Assembly (NCBI GenBank): GCA_018819205.1
Contig: JAHJQE010000011.1
Location: 1 to 64,000, forward strand
From: Gammaproteobacteria bacterium
Lineage (GTDB): Bacteria; Pseudomonadota; Gammaproteobacteria; Burkholderiales; Gallionellaceae
Length of the DNA stretch: 64,000 nucleotides
Reading direction: 5' to 3'
Shown: one piece after another, positions 8,931 through 18,780 of the stretch
How the letters are laid out: each line of letters begins with the position of its first letter
Numbering within the stretch: position 1 is the first letter of the stretch
Notes under the pieces: generated by a model
Databases searched by the model: none
Seen by the model: only the letters and a program-made list of their open reading frames with translations
Told to the model about the DNA's origin: nothing
Made by a program: the position numbers and the translations under genes

Positions 8931-9664
8931 GCAAGACCTTGATCTATGCCCATCGTGGTGCCAATCGCGAGGCGGCGGAGAATACGCATACCGCTTTCGA
9001 TAGGGCGCTGCTTTATCCGATCGACGGGATCGAGACCGATGTGCAGTTGAGTCGCGATGAGGTTGCGGTGCTGTGGCATGACCGCGATCTGAAGAAGCTC
9101 GGCTTGCCCGGCAAACGTATCGATGAATACGACTATCAGCAGTTGCAGGAGATGAATTTCGCGGCGCATTTCCCGGACGCAAAACCGGAAGGCGTGATGA
9201 GTCTGCAGGCATTCGTCGACGCCTACCTTGCGCGCTGCAGATTGTTACTGGAGATCAAGAACCGCAGTTGGGAAGAAGCCGCCCGGCAAACGCTGAAAGT
9301 GCGCCAGACACTGGTGCTGGCCGGGGATGCGGGTGATGGAGTGTTGGTTTCCTCCTTCAATATGTACAGTCTCGTTTACGCGCACGGCATCGCGCCCGAT
9401 TTTCCATTGGTGCTCAACCTTGAACCGGAGCACACCGTGAATGATGCGCGCCGCGCGCTGGACGAGCATCCGTTCCTGCATGGACTCTGTGTCGAGATAT
9501 CCACGCTGGATGTCGATATGGTCGGTCTGCTGCGTGAGCGAGGAAAGTCCGTCGCCGTCTATACCTGCAATACCGAAGCGGAGATCGAGCGCGCTCTGGT
9601 TCTCGGGGTGGATATCCTGATCAGTGACGTGCCACGCAAGGCATTGCGCATGAGAGATAAATGA
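8927..9664 (+). CDS. Glycerophosphodiester phosphodiesterase (cytoplasmic type)
   Basis: 245 aa GDPD-family TIM barrel that hydrolyses glycerophosphodiesters to sn-glycerol-3-phosphate and an alcohol. The catalytic signature is IYAHRGANREAAENTHTAF, then GIETDVQLSRDEVAVLWHD and a C-terminal VYTCNTEAE. No signal peptide, so it resembles UgpQ rather than periplasmic GlpQ. ATG overlaps the upstream TGA and has GAAAGG before it; its own TGA overlaps the glpD ATG. The track ORF starts 46 codons too early. The product feeds directly into GlpD encoded next. Confidence 0.92.
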   Translation: MSKTLIYAHRGANREAAENTHTAFDRALLYPIDGIETDVQLSRDEVAVLWHDRDLKKLGLPGKRIDEYDYQQLQEMNFAAHFPDAKPEGVMSLQAFVDAYLARCRLLLEIKNRSWEEAARQTLKVRQTLVLAGDAGDGVLVSSFNMYSLVYAHGIAPDFPLVLNLEPEHTVNDARRALDEHPFLHGLCVEISTLDVDMVGLLRERGKSVAVYTCNTEAEIERALVLGVDILISDVPRKALRMRDK

Positions 9665-11220
9665 AGCGGGATTTTGCAGCGCTGCAAGGCGAGTTCGATC
9701 TGCTCGTTTGTGGGGGCGGAATCTATGGCGCATGGACTGCGTATGACGCTGCGTTACGCGGGCTCAAGGTCGCGCTGGTTGAGCAGGCGGATTGGGCAAG
9801 CGGGACGTCGTCCGCTTCCAGCAAGCTGATCCATGGCGGCTTACGCTATCTGGAGACTTACGATTTCAAACTGGTGCGCAAGGCGCTGAAGGAGCGGCAG
9901 CTGCTGCTGGATATCGCGCCACATCGTGTATGGCCTTTGCGTTTTGGAGTGGCAGTTTATGACGCGAGTCGAAATGGCAGGATGCTGCTGAAAGCCGGCC
10001 TGATCTTGTATGACGCGCTGGCCGGATTCCCGGGCGAGTCGATGCGTCATCACTATCTCAATTCGCAGGAATTCTCTTCCCGCTTTCCATTTTTGCAGAA
10101 GGCAGGGCTGCGCGGTGGTTTCACATACAGCGATGCACAGACCGACGATGTGCGCTTGGTCCTGGAACTGGTGGCGGGGGCGATGGCGCAAGGCGCGGTG
10201 TGCGTCAACTACGCGAAGCTGGTGGATTGGCAAGAGGAAGACGGCAAGGTGTGCGGGGCCGAAGTTCAGGATGTGTCGACTGGAGACAAGCAGAAGGTGC
10301 GCGCCAGACAATGCGTGAGCACTTCGGGACGGTGGGCGCAACAGAACTGGCAGGGTCGGGCATGGTGCCGCTTGAGCAAGGGGGTGCATCTGGTTTTGCC
10401 CGCATTGCCCGCGCAGGAAGCCGTTCTGCTGACGGCGAAAAAAGACGGACGAGTGTTCTTCATCATCCCTTGGTATGGTCGCACGTTGCTGGGCACGACC
10501 GATACCGACTACCGCGGACAGGTCGATCAGGTGCAAGTCGAGGAGTCTGACATCGACTATCTGCTCGACGCGGCCAATGCTTATCTTCGGCAGGCATGGG
10601 GCAGGCAGGATGTCATCGGCAGCTATGCCGGTGTGCGCGTGATGAAGCAGAGCAATGCGGCGGACCCCTCGGCGGCCAGCAGGGACTGGGAGTTGAAGAC
10701 GTCTGCGAACGGGTTGCATCACGCTATTGGCGGCAAGCTGACCTCGGCGCGGGAAGATGCGGCGGTGATCGTCGATGCGGTGTGCGCCAGGTTGGGTGTC
10801 AACACGGCATGCGCCAGCAAAGGGCGCGCGCTCCCGTGGGTGCCTCAGCGGGATTTCACGGTATGGGTGTCTGAATCGGCCGCATCGGCTGGTGGGCTCG
10901 GCATCGATGACGAGAGTGCGCAATGGCTGATGCGTCGACACGGGGCGCGCATCTCGGATGTGTTCGAAATCGTCAGAGAGAACCCGCAATATGCTGCGCG
11001 CATCGTGCCTGAACTCCCGTTCATCCATGCGGACCTTTTGCTGTGCGCACGTGACGAGATGGCTGTGCATCTTGTAGATCTTTTGCGACGTCGTATGCCT
11101 TTGCTGATTCTGGCGCGGTTGGATGCAGCTCGGTTGCGACATCTTGCCGAGCTGCTGTCACCGGTGTTGAGCTGGGACGCTCAACGTGTCACTGGCGAAG
11201 TGCAGGCTTGCCTTGCATGA
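9661..11220 (+). CDS. glpD: Aerobic glycerol-3-phosphate dehydrogenase
   Basis: 519 aa membrane-associated FAD enzyme that oxidises glycerol-3-phosphate to dihydroxyacetone phosphate and passes electrons to ubiquinone. The FAD-binding GxGxxG is LLVCGGGIYGAWTAYDAA, followed by the GlpD signature GTSSASSKLIHGGLRYLE. A conserved LLGTTDTDYRG and IGGKLTSAREDA complete the DAO fold. ATGA overlaps at both ends. It receives G3P from GDPD and probably from the FGGY kinase that follows. Confidence 0.95.
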   Translation: MKRDFAALQGEFDLLVCGGGIYGAWTAYDAALRGLKVALVEQADWASGTSSASSKLIHGGLRYLETYDFKLVRKALKERQLLLDIAPHRVWPLRFGVAVYDASRNGRMLLKAGLILYDALAGFPGESMRHHYLNSQEFSSRFPFLQKAGLRGGFTYSDAQTDDVRLVLELVAGAMAQGAVCVNYAKLVDWQEEDGKVCGAEVQDVSTGDKQKVRARQCVSTSGRWAQQNWQGRAWCRLSKGVHLVLPALPAQEAVLLTAKKDGRVFFIIPWYGRTLLGTTDTDYRGQVDQVQVEESDIDYLLDAANAYLRQAWGRQDVIGSYAGVRVMKQSNAADPSAASRDWELKTSANGLHHAIGGKLTSAREDAAVIVDAVCARLGVNTACASKGRALPWVPQRDFTVWVSESAASAGGLGIDDESAQWLMRRHGARISDVFEIVRENPQYAARIVPELPFIHADLLLCARDEMAVHLVDLLRRRMPLLILARLDAARLRHLAELLSPVLSWDAQRVTGEVQACLA

Positions 11221-12596
11221 TCGTCGCCGTCGCACTTGATCTGGGCACGACCAGCATCAAGGCGGGGCTGGTATCTGCGGAGGGCGAACTGAGCGGGAAC
11301 GCGGTTCGTCATGCGCCACCGGTGACAGCTGAGGCGGGACGTTATGAGAGCGACGCGGCTGCCTATGCTGATACCGCAGATGCGGTGCTTGCCGAAAGTC
11401 TCGCCCGGACGAGTGAGCGACCGCCGCTCGGATTGTGCAGTCAGCGATCTTCCTTCGTCATATGGGAGCGTGCCAGCGGCCGCCCCGTCACGCCGCTTAT
11501 CTCCTGGCAAGACGACCGGGGGATGGCCTGTTGCGAAGCGTTGCGCGAAAAAGAGGGAAGCATACGGGCGATCACCGGCCTGCCGCTCACGCCCTATTAT
11601 CTGGCTCCCAAGCTGAGCGTGCTGCTCGGAGAGCATCCGGAATGGCGGTCACATCTGGCTAGCGGCGTATGGATGCTGGGGACGCTGGATACCTTTCTCA
11701 TATGGCGCTGGACGGGCGGTCGGCATCACGTCACCGATGCTTCGATGGCGGCGCGCACCTTGTTGATGGATGTGCATGGCTTGCAGTGGTCTGCCGAGTT
11801 GTGCGACTTGTTTGGAGTGGATGCCGCTTTCTTGCCTGAGATATTGCCCTCGGCCGGATTGAAGATCGTGCTCGACAACGGCCTGTGTTTGCGGGCTAGT
11901 GTGGCTGATCAATCAGCGGCGTTGTGGCATGACATCGCACCGGGACGTCGCGAAGCAATGGTAAATCTCGGTACGGGAGGTTTCGTTGCCGCATTTTGTT
12001 CGCAAGGGTGTGGTGAGCCGGCAGGATATTTGCAGACGCTGGTATGTGTGGATGCGCAGCAGCAAGTTCATATGGCTTGTGAAGGGACATTGAATTCGAT
12101 TACGGCTGCGCTAGCCGCATATCCGGTTGAAATCTGCTCGCCAGAAGAGTTGGCGAGTGACAAAATTTATTGCGTGGCAGAGCCTAGTGGCTTGGGCGCA
12201 CCGTATTTCCGGCGCGATATCGGGCTGAGCTTTTCGGAGTCAGTCAGCCACTTGGACTCGCACCGTACTGCTTTGTTGTTGCAGGAAAGCATCATCTTTC
12301 GCGTGGCGCGGATAATCGAGGATTTTCAGCGTGAACTGGATGTGGAAGACGTCTACCTGGCAGGTGGCTTATCCAATCTGCTCTGTTTGCAGCAAGGGAT
12401 AGCTTGCCTGGTACCTGCCGCATATCGTATATCCAGTGGGGAAGCAGGGCTGCTTGGCGTGGCTCAACTCGCATCCGGGGTAGGAGCGGGGGGCTTCAGG
12501 CATGCCAAAAAGATCAAGCTGAACCCAGTGCAATCGAGGTTGCAGAAGAAGTTTAAGGGGTGGAAGCAGTGGCTGGATGGGCTGCTGAAATCGTGA
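11217..12596 (+). CDS. FGGY-family carbohydrate kinase (glycerol kinase-like)
   Basis: 459 aa sugar/polyol kinase with an N-terminal phosphate-1 motif LDLGTTSIKAGLV and a C-terminal FGGY lobe (LGTGGFVAAF, VYLAGGLSNL). It is about 40 aa shorter than E. coli GlpK and divergent, so the substrate is not certain; the operon with GDPD and GlpD makes glycerol the best guess, while other polyols remain possible. ATG overlaps the glpD TGA; the TTG start of the track ORF is ignored. The last 30 residues are Lys/Trp-rich. No obvious terminator follows before the rplM promoter. Confidence 0.8.
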   Translation: MIVAVALDLGTTSIKAGLVSAEGELSGNAVRHAPPVTAEAGRYESDAAAYADTADAVLAESLARTSERPPLGLCSQRSSFVIWERASGRPVTPLISWQDDRGMACCEALREKEGSIRAITGLPLTPYYLAPKLSVLLGEHPEWRSHLASGVWMLGTLDTFLIWRWTGGRHHVTDASMAARTLLMDVHGLQWSAELCDLFGVDAAFLPEILPSAGLKIVLDNGLCLRASVADQSAALWHDIAPGRREAMVNLGTGGFVAAFCSQGCGEPAGYLQTLVCVDAQQQVHMACEGTLNSITAALAAYPVEICSPEELASDKIYCVAEPSGLGAPYFRRDIGLSFSESVSHLDSHRTALLLQESIIFRVARIIEDFQRELDVEDVYLAGGLSNLLCLQQGIACLVPAAYRISSGEAGLLGVAQLASGVGAGGFRHAKKIKLNPVQSRLQKKFKGWKQWLDGLLKS

Positions 12597-12633
12597 TCTA
12601 AAGGGGCTGAGTTGCAGAGAGATCGATAAGCGT

Positions 12634-12662
12634 TTGACAGGGGTAATGGTCTCGCATAGAAT
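12634..12662 (+). promoter_or_regulatory. Sigma-70 promoter of rplM-rpsI
   Basis: TTGACA, 17-base spacer, TAGAAT: near-perfect consensus, followed by a GC-rich GCGCGCC discriminator. Such discriminators are characteristic of promoters sensitive to ppGpp in ribosomal genes. Confidence 0.88.
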
Positions 12663-12709
12663 GCGCGCCCTTCGCAGTCCGTTATTCATTTATTGTTTTA
12701 GGAAATGCC

Positions 12710-13147
12710 ATGAAAACATTTTCCGCTAAAGCGCAGGAAGTCCAGCACGACTGGATTCTGGTCGACGCAGCTGACAAAGTGCTGGGCCGTTTGGCCAGCC
12801 AGATCGCTACCCGCCTGCGCGGTAAGCATAAGGCTATTTATACGCCGCACGTAGACACCGGCGATTTCGTCGTCGTTGTGAACGCTGAAAAAGTGCGCGT
12901 GACCGGCAATAAAGCCCAGGACAAGATGTACTACCGCCACACAGGTTTCCCGGGCGGTATTTACGAAACCAACTTTATCAAGATGCAACAGCGTCACCCG
13001 CAGCGTCTTTTGCAGAAGGCCGTGCGCGGCATGCTGCCGAAGGGGCCTTTGGGTTACGCGATGCTGAGCAAGCTGAAGGTGTATGCAGGTGCGACCCATC
13101 CGCATAGCGCGCAGCAACCCAAACCTATCGATCTGTTGAAGGCTTAA
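12710..13147 (+). CDS. rplM: 50S ribosomal protein uL13
   Basis: 145 aa, family length 142. Typical N-terminus [20 protein letters not shown], core [16 protein letters not shown] and [11 protein letters not shown] signature, C-terminus [14 protein letters not shown]. It binds 23S rRNA early in 50S assembly. AGGA precedes the ATG. Followed three bases later by rpsI, the universal pair. Confidence 0.98.
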   Translation: MKTFSAKAQEVQHDWILVDAADKVLGRLASQIATRLRGKHKAIYTPHVDTGDFVVVVNAEKVRVTGNKAQDKMYYRHTGFPGGIYETNFIKMQQRHPQRLLQKAVRGMLPKGPLGYAMLSKLKVYAGATHPHSAQQPKPIDLLKA

Positions 13148-13149
13148 TC

Positions 13150-13542
13150 ATGAGCGTGACTTATAACTATGGAACTGGCCGTCGCAAGAGCGCGGTGGCA
13201 CGTGTGTTCATCAAGGCGGGTAAGGGCGAGATCATCGTCAATGACAAACCGCTGGATGTGTTCTTCTCTCGTGAGACCGGTCGTATGGTCGTGCGTCAGC
13301 CTCTGGAATTGACCGAGATGATGGGCAAGTTCGACATTCTGGTGAACGTCACCGGTGGTGGCGAGTCCGGTCAGGCTGGTGCGGTGCGTCACGGCATCAC
13401 ACGTGCACTGATCGATTACGATGCATCGTTGAAGCCGACCCTGAGCCAAGCTGGTCTGGTCACTCGTGATGCACGTGAGGTCGAGCGTAAAAAAGTCGGT
13501 CTGCGCAAAGCGCGTCGCAGGAAGCAATTCTCCAAGCGTTAA
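13150..13542 (+). CDS. rpsI: 30S ribosomal protein uS9
   Basis: 130 aa uS9 whose basic C-terminal tail ([18 protein letters not shown], ending in the invariant Lys-Arg) reaches the P-site tRNA. The N-terminal [14 protein letters not shown] and [15 protein letters not shown] are diagnostic. Translationally linked to rplM. A strong terminator follows. Confidence 0.98.
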   Translation: MSVTYNYGTGRRKSAVARVFIKAGKGEIIVNDKPLDVFFSRETGRMVVRQPLELTEMMGKFDILVNVTGGGESGQAGAVRHGITRALIDYDASLKPTLSQAGLVTRDAREVERKKVGLRKARRRKQFSKR

Positions 13543-13559
13543 GCTTGAGTGGAACCGGG

Positions 13560-13583
13560 AAAGCCGCCTTTGGGCGGCTTTTT
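13560..13583 (+). terminator. Rho-independent terminator of rplM-rpsI
   Basis: AAAGCCGCC / GGCGGCTTT stem, TTTG loop, then T-rich sequence. It lies just before the argC ribosome site. Confidence 0.88.
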
Positions 13584-13617
13584 CATTTATCATTCGCCCA
13601 CTTGTTTGGAGGGTAGC

Positions 13618-14646
13618 GTGGTCAAGGTTGGTATCGTAGGTGGCACAGGTTATACCGGGGTAGAGTTGCTCCGTTTGTTGGCGGCGCATCCGCAGGTTGA
13701 ATTGCGCGCAATCACTTCGCGCGCTGATGCGGGTATGCCGGTCAGCCAGATGTTTCCCAGTCTGCGCGGACGGGTAGACCTCGCGTTCTCTCATCCGGAG
13801 GAAGCGCGTCTCGACCAGTGCGATGTGGTGTTCTTCGCCACGCCTAACGGTATCGCCATGCAGCAAGTGAGGGCCTTACTGGACGCAGGAGTCAAAGTCA
13901 TCGACCTGGCGGCCGATTTCCGTATCAAGGATGTGGCGGAATGGGAGAAATGGTACGGCATGAGCCATGCCTGTCCTGATCTGGTGGAAGAGGCAGTGTA
14001 TGGCCTGCCAGAGGTCAATCGCGACAAGATCAAAAATGCACGCCTGATCGCCAATCCCGGCTGCTATCCGACTGCAGTGCAGTTGGGCTTCATCCCGTTG
14101 CTGGAGGCCGGCGTCATCGAACAAGACTCGCTCATCGCCGACTCCAAGTCCGGCGTTTCGGGAGCTGGGCGCAAGGCTGAGGTGGCGACACTTTTTTCCG
14201 AGGCGGGTGATAATTTCAAGGCCTATGGCGTGGCAGGTCATCGCCACTTGCCGGAGATCAGGCAGGGGCTGGCGAATGTGAGCGGCGGACCTGTCGGGCT
14301 GACCTTTGTGCCACATCTGACGCCACTTATTCGCGGTATACATGCCACGCTTTATGCGCGGCTGACCAAGGAAGTCGATCTGCAAGCATTGTTCGAGCAG
14401 CGTTACTCAGGTGAGGCTTTTGTCGATGTATTGCCCGCAGGGGGAATGCCTGAAACGCGATCCGTGCGCGGTTCCAATATCTGCCGTATCGCTGTGCATC
14501 GTCCACAAGGTGGAGATACAGTGGTCGTGCTGTCTGTGATCGACAATCTGGTCAAGGGTGCGGCCGGACAGGCGGTACAAAACATGAATATACTGTTCGC
14601 GTTGCCGGAAAATACCGGTATCGATCTGATTCCATTGTTGCCCTGA
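13618..14646 (+). CDS. argC: N-acetyl-gamma-glutamyl-phosphate reductase
   Basis: 342 aa, exact family length from the GTG start ([18 protein letters not shown]), which has GGAGGG at good spacing; the longer ATG-led track ORF begins before the terminator and is rejected. Third step of arginine synthesis, NADPH-dependent. Dinucleotide-binding GGTGYTG, catalytic cysteine ANPGCYPTA and [10 protein letters not shown] are present. It leads a set with a DUF6776-like protein, bactofilin and erpA, an order common in betaproteobacteria. Confidence 0.95.
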   Translation: MVKVGIVGGTGYTGVELLRLLAAHPQVELRAITSRADAGMPVSQMFPSLRGRVDLAFSHPEEARLDQCDVVFFATPNGIAMQQVRALLDAGVKVIDLAADFRIKDVAEWEKWYGMSHACPDLVEEAVYGLPEVNRDKIKNARLIANPGCYPTAVQLGFIPLLEAGVIEQDSLIADSKSGVSGAGRKAEVATLFSEAGDNFKAYGVAGHRHLPEIRQGLANVSGGPVGLTFVPHLTPLIRGIHATLYARLTKEVDLQALFEQRYSGEAFVDVLPAGGMPETRSVRGSNICRIAVHRPQGGDTVVVLSVIDNLVKGAAGQAVQNMNILFALPENTGIDLIPLLP

Positions 14647-14653
14647 AAAGAGA

Positions 14654-15397
14654 ATGATCAAAGGATTCAAGCGCCGATTCAGCATCTCCGCTCCGCGTCT
14701 CGCAGTGCGTCCTCATGTACCTTGGTACGTGCGTTGGGCAATTGTGTTGCCATTCATGCTGGTAATGGGTTTTCTGGTGTGGTGGGCCTATGATGCCGGT
14801 ATGGCGCTGGCGGGGTTCCATCGCGGCGAGGCTGAGCAGGAGATCACCATACTGCGTGAGCGCGTGCAGGAGCTGGAGTTGCAGAGTGCCGATCAGGCCA
14901 ACCAGATTGCAGTGCATGAGCGCCAGGCTCAGATCCAGCAGGCTGCTGCCGACGAAGTGCTGGAGCAGGTAAATGCCCTGCATGATGAGAATCAGAGGTT
15001 GAGAGAGGATCTTTCATTCTTCCAGAGCCTGCCGCTTACTGCGGGTCGCGATGCGGAACTTTCCATACATAGTCTCAAGCTGGAACCCGCCAGTTTGCCG
15101 GGTGAATATCATTGCCGCATGCTGCTGGTGCAGGGTGTGCAGCGGCGCGGAAGGGTGTTCCAAGGAAACCTGCAGATAGTGGTTAACGGCGAGCAGGGGG
15201 GGCAAAAAGTGGTGTTACAATTCCCCGCGCCCGATTCGGCTGAAGTCGCTGCGCAGCACCTGAATTTCAAGTATTACCAACGCGTCGAACGCATTTTCCG
15301 TTTGCCGGATGGTGTGCATATCGATAGCGTGGAGATTCGTGTCTTCGAAAAGGGTATGCAGGAACCCAAGGTGACGCAGACGGTATTGCTTTCATAA
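14654..15397 (+). CDS. DUF6776-like membrane-anchored coiled-coil protein
   Basis: 247 aa. Basic N-terminus, one membrane helix (WAIVLPFMLVMGFLVWWAYDAG, about 34-55), then a coiled coil of heptads from about 62 to 120 (ITILRERVQELELQ...), and a beta-rich C-terminal domain of about 120 residues. This is the conserved partner found between argC and bactofilin in many betaproteobacteria. By topology it is a bitopic inner-membrane protein with the coiled coil outside; a role with bactofilin in envelope organisation is inference only. Confidence 0.72.
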   Translation: MIKGFKRRFSISAPRLAVRPHVPWYVRWAIVLPFMLVMGFLVWWAYDAGMALAGFHRGEAEQEITILRERVQELELQSADQANQIAVHERQAQIQQAAADEVLEQVNALHDENQRLREDLSFFQSLPLTAGRDAELSIHSLKLEPASLPGEYHCRMLLVQGVQRRGRVFQGNLQIVVNGEQGGQKVVLQFPAPDSAEVAAQHLNFKYYQRVERIFRLPDGVHIDSVEIRVFEKGMQEPKVTQTVLLS

Positions 15398-15409
15398 TGG
15401 AGTGGCTAG

Positions 15410-15817
15410 ATGTTCAGTAAACACAGCAAACCGCAAAATCGTATAGATTCCTTGATCGGGGTGGGGACTAGAGTCAACGGAGACCTTCATTTCTCGGGTG
15501 GATTGCGCATAGATGGAGAGGTCACTGGTAGTGTGATCGCTGATCCTGCCAAGGCCAGTACGCTGGTTCTGAGTGAGCAGGCGCGGGTACACGGTGAAAT
15601 CAGTGTTACGCATCTGGTGGTCAACGGCATGGTGACCGGCCCCGTTCAGGCATCCGAGTACCTGGAACTTCAGAGCAAGGCCAAGGTCACTGGCGATGTA
15701 AGATACAAAACGTTGGAGATACAGTTGGGTGCTATCGTGGAAGGCAAGCTGGTGCACATCAATGAAGCCTCCGAAAAAGTCGTGTCGCTCAAGGTGAGCG
15801 GCAGTGAATCGAAATAA
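15410..15817 (+). CDS. Bactofilin (polymer-forming cytoskeletal protein)
   Basis: 135 aa bactofilin (DUF583). The right-handed beta-helix core shows repeated hydrophobic-Gly pattern: IGVGTRVNGDLHFSGGLRIDGEVTGSV, then ARVHGEISVTHLVVNGMVTGPV and AKVTGDVRYKTLEIQLGAIVEG. Short unstructured tails flank it. Bactofilins form nucleotide-independent filaments that position cell-wall or morphogenesis factors. GGAGTGG precedes the ATG; erpA follows after 18 bases. Confidence 0.9.
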   Translation: MFSKHSKPQNRIDSLIGVGTRVNGDLHFSGGLRIDGEVTGSVIADPAKASTLVLSEQARVHGEISVTHLVVNGMVTGPVQASEYLELQSKAKVTGDVRYKTLEIQLGAIVEGKLVHINEASEKVVSLKVSGSESK

Positions 15818-15835
15818 TTGACAAGGAGTACGACC

Positions 15836-16186
15836 ATGAATGCAGTGACTGAAATGCAAGACCCGCTGTTGTTTACCGACAGCGCTGCCAACAAGGTGAA
15901 GCAACTGATCGAAGAGGAAGGCAATGCCGAGCTGAAGCTGCGCGTATTCGTCACCGGTGGCGGCTGTTCCGGTTTCCAGTATGGCTTCACTTTCGATGAA
16001 GTCGTCAATGAAGACGATACCGTCATGGACAAGAATGGTGTGCAGTTGCTGGTCGATCCCATGAGTTTCCAGTATCTGGTCGGTGCGGAGATCGATTACA
16101 CCGAAGGCTTGGAAGGTTCCCAGTTCGTGATCAAGAACCCGAACGCAACAACTACCTGTGGTTGCGGATCTTCATTTTCGGCATAA
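15836..16186 (+). CDS. erpA: ErpA-type iron-sulfur cluster insertion protein
   Basis: 116 aa A-type Fe-S carrier. The three cluster-binding cysteines are seen in [13 protein letters not shown] and the C-terminal [10 protein letters not shown]. ErpA delivers [4Fe-4S] clusters to apo-enzymes, including those of isoprenoid synthesis and respiration. The ATG giving [15 protein letters not shown] has AAGGAG upstream; the ORF track adds six codons. Last gene of the argC unit, ending at a bidirectional terminator shared with anmK. Confidence 0.93.
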   Translation: MNAVTEMQDPLLFTDSAANKVKQLIEEEGNAELKLRVFVTGGGCSGFQYGFTFDEVVNEDDTVMDKNGVQLLVDPMSFQYLVGAEIDYTEGLEGSQFVIKNPNATTTCGCGSSFSA

Positions 16187-16211
16187 GCAACCGCTGGTTG
16201 CAGACAAGAAC

Positions 16212-16238
16212 GGGGCGCTCAGCGCCCCATTTTGTTTT
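16212..16238 (+). terminator. Terminator between convergent erpA and anmK
   Basis: GGGGCGC / GCGCCCC 7-bp stem with a TCA loop, followed by ATTTTGTTTT on the plus strand. The downstream T-run overlaps the anmK stop codon, so it primarily serves erpA. Confidence 0.8.
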
Positions 16239-17337
16239 ATGCAGGGTAGATTGCGCCCAGCACGCAAGGGTGTGTAGCGCCTGTGGCGGCAGGCAGGTTG
16301 CCGGGGTGCAGGTGCATGGTCTGGCGCGCAAGCCAGGCGAAAGCGATTGCCTCCATCCAGTCTGCAGGAATATCGAGTGCATCGGTCTTCTGGATGCGGC
16401 AAAGGGGCAAACGCTGCTGCAGTAGAGATATCAGGGCGGCATTGTGCGCGCCGCCCCCACACAGCAGTAGTTCATCGGTGCCGACGCAGAATTTATTGAC
16501 AGCCTCCACAATGCTGTCACACGTCAGCGACAGCAGGGTTGCCTGCACATCCGCAGGGAACTCGGTGCCATCCAGATGATTTTCCAGCCATGCCATATTG
16601 AACAGGTCGCGACCCGTACTCTTGGGAGGGGGCGCGGCGAAGTAGGGTTCGGTCAGCATGCGTTGCAGCAAGCTGGGAATGCTTTTGCCACTGGAGGCCC
16701 ACTCACCATCCTGGTCGTAGGGCCTGGCAAGGTGTTTGCTGATCCAGCTGTCTAGCAGCAGGTTGCCCGGCCCGGTGTCAAAGCCTGTCGTGATGCAACC
16801 GGGCTCCAGGTCTGTGAGGTTGGAGATGCCGCCCAGATTGAGTATGGCGCGATGGATCGTCGGATGGCGCAGCATCGTGTCATGGAAGGCGGGTACCAAC
16901 GGCGCGCCCTGGCCGCCGGCCGCGATGTCGCGCGAGCGGAAATCACTCACGACGTGGATGCCGGTCAGTTCGGCCAAAAGCGCAGAATTTCCGAGTTGCA
17001 CCGTGTAGCCTTGTTCGGGTCGATGGCGGATGGTCTGGCCGTGGCAACCGATGGCTTGGATGTGGCTGGGTGATATGCCTGCTTTGTGAAGTAAAGCATA
17101 GGTGGCATCGGCATAGGCGCGTGCCAGCGTAATAGAGGCTAGTTGGGTGCGATGTATCTCGTCGAAACCGGATTGATGCAGTTCGAGCAATACATCTTTC
17201 AGCGATCGGGGGTACGACTGGTAATGGCTGGATCGAAGTTGCGGCCTGCCTTCACCGAACTCGACCAGCGCAACATCGATGCCATCCAAGCTGGTGCCTG
17301 ACATGATACCGATGTAGAGCTCTGAAGCGGTTTTCAC
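16237..17337 (-). CDS. anmK: Anhydro-N-acetylmuramic acid kinase
   Basis: 366 aa AnmK that phosphorylates and hydrolyses 1,6-anhydroMurNAc to MurNAc-6-phosphate in peptidoglycan recycling. ATP-binding IGIMSGTSLDGIDVAL, GCHGQTIRHRP, NLGGISNLT and FDTGPGN motifs are all present. The start codon overlaps the stop of the M23 peptidase gene by one base, so wall cutting and recycling enzymes are co-expressed. Confidence 0.95.
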   Translation of the reverse strand: MKTASELYIGIMSGTSLDGIDVALVEFGEGRPQLRSSHYQSYPRSLKDVLLELHQSGFDEIHRTQLASITLARAYADATYALLHKAGISPSHIQAIGCHGQTIRHRPEQGYTVQLGNSALLAELTGIHVVSDFRSRDIAAGGQGAPLVPAFHDTMLRHPTIHRAILNLGGISNLTDLEPGCITTGFDTGPGNLLLDSWISKHLARPYDQDGEWASSGKSIPSLLQRMLTEPYFAAPPPKSTGRDLFNMAWLENHLDGTEFPADVQATLLSLTCDSIVEAVNKFCVGTDELLLCGGGAHNAALISLLQQRLPLCRIQKTDALDIPADWMEAIAFAWLARQTMHLHPGNLPAATGATHPCVLGAIYPA

Positions 17338-18635
17338 TAATCGAGTTTGGCGATGCGTGTATTGCGTAGCAGCGAAAGACGTGCCTGCAGATCACGCGTG
17401 GATTCGGCGAATGCGGTGCGTTGCGCCTCGCTGATCGGTTTGCCGTCCGGCAGGGCGACTTTCAGGGGGTCACGCTGCAGGCCGCTGATCTTGAATTCAT
17501 AATGCAAGTGTGGGCCGCTTGCCAATCCTGTCTTGCCTACATAGCCGATGACTTCTCCCTGTCCGACACGTTGGCCGCGATGCAGGCTGGTGGCGAATCT
17601 GGAGAGGTGGCCGTAGACCGTTTGATAATGGCCCTGATGATTCAACATCACCACGTTGCCATAACCGCCTTGCTTGCCTACGAAAGTCACTACGCCATCT
17701 GCTGTGGCCCGAACCTTGGTGCCGATAGGGGCGGCATAGTCCACGCCCTTGTGGGCACGCCATTTGTTAAGTACCGGATGGAAACGGGAGCGGCTGAAGC
17801 CGGAACTGACGCGTGAGAATTCGATCGGGGAGCGCAGGAAGGCCTTGCGCATGCTTTTACCGTCCGGCGAGAAATAGTCACCGCCATGAGTCGAATTCTG
17901 GAAATAGAAGGCGCGGAAAGTGCGGCCGTGATTGATGAACTCTGCGGCCAGGATGCGACCTTTATGTGCCGACTCGCCGTTCACATAGTTCATTTCGTAG
18001 ATCACGCTGAATTTGTCGTGACGGCGCAGATCGCGGTGAAAGTCGATATCGCCACCAAAGACCTCTACCATCTGATTGGCTATCGAGTCCGGCAGGCCGG
18101 CTTCATCAGTAGCGGCGTACAGGCTGCTGGTGATCTCGCCAGTCTGTACGAAAACACGGTGTTCAGTATCAGCAACCTGTTCTGTCACGCGGAAGCTTGC
18201 ACCGTCTTTGAGTACTTGTACCTGGTTGCCATCATTGTCGGTGTATCTCAGTGCAAGCAGGTTGTGTGCATCGTCGGACTCCACCAGCAATGTTCTGCCG
18301 ACACGCAATTGGCGGAACGACCGGACAGATGCGGCACTACGCAGGAACTCATCTGCAGCCGGATCCTGCACATTAACGCGGCGTAATATTTCGCTGACTG
18401 TATCGCCGCGTTGAACGCGGTCGTTGCGCCAGAACACAGAATCACCGGACTGTTGTTCTATGCTGACTGGCAATTCGATGCTCTCGATAACGCTGTATTG
18501 CGAAGCTGACAAAGCTGCAGTCTGAGGCATGATGCCGAACGCAGTCACCACCCCCAGTAAAGGCAGGGTGGACAGGGTGATGAACCAGCGCAGCTTCATC
18601 TTGTGCGCGTGTAGCAGGGTGTTTTGCGGTAACAT
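17337..18635 (-). CDS. M23-family peptidoglycan endopeptidase, membrane anchored
   Basis: 432 aa from the chosen ATG ([18 protein letters not shown]). A membrane anchor ([21 protein letters not shown]) is followed by an OapA-like/LysM-like region (about 70-160), and a C-terminal LytM domain with Zn-binding [12 protein letters not shown] and HLHYEF. It would cleave peptide cross-links in the periplasm. An upstream in-frame ATG (at 18731) would add 32 residues. Divergent from tyrS and followed by anmK, a conserved betaproteobacterial arrangement. Confidence 0.87.
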   Translation of the reverse strand: MLPQNTLLHAHKMKLRWFITLSTLPLLGVVTAFGIMPQTAALSASQYSVIESIELPVSIEQQSGDSVFWRNDRVQRGDTVSEILRRVNVQDPAADEFLRSAASVRSFRQLRVGRTLLVESDDAHNLLALRYTDNDGNQVQVLKDGASFRVTEQVADTEHRVFVQTGEITSSLYAATDEAGLPDSIANQMVEVFGGDIDFHRDLRRHDKFSVIYEMNYVNGESAHKGRILAAEFINHGRTFRAFYFQNSTHGGDYFSPDGKSMRKAFLRSPIEFSRVSSGFSRSRFHPVLNKWRAHKGVDYAAPIGTKVRATADGVVTFVGKQGGYGNVVMLNHQGHYQTVYGHLSRFATSLHRGQRVGQGEVIGYVGKTGLASGPHLHYEFKISGLQRDPLKVALPDGKPISEAQRTAFAESTRDLQARLSLLRNTRIAKLD

Positions 18636-18780
18636 TCGCGCTTCCTCGGCGGCATCGTCGGCGCTGATGCGAAAGGCATGGCGGCCAACAAGCAGAATAC
18701 GGCGCCACTTTAACAGAAAGCGATACTCCATCAAAATCCGCCCGGCCCCCGGGCAAGAAACAGACAAGCGGTCATTCGAC

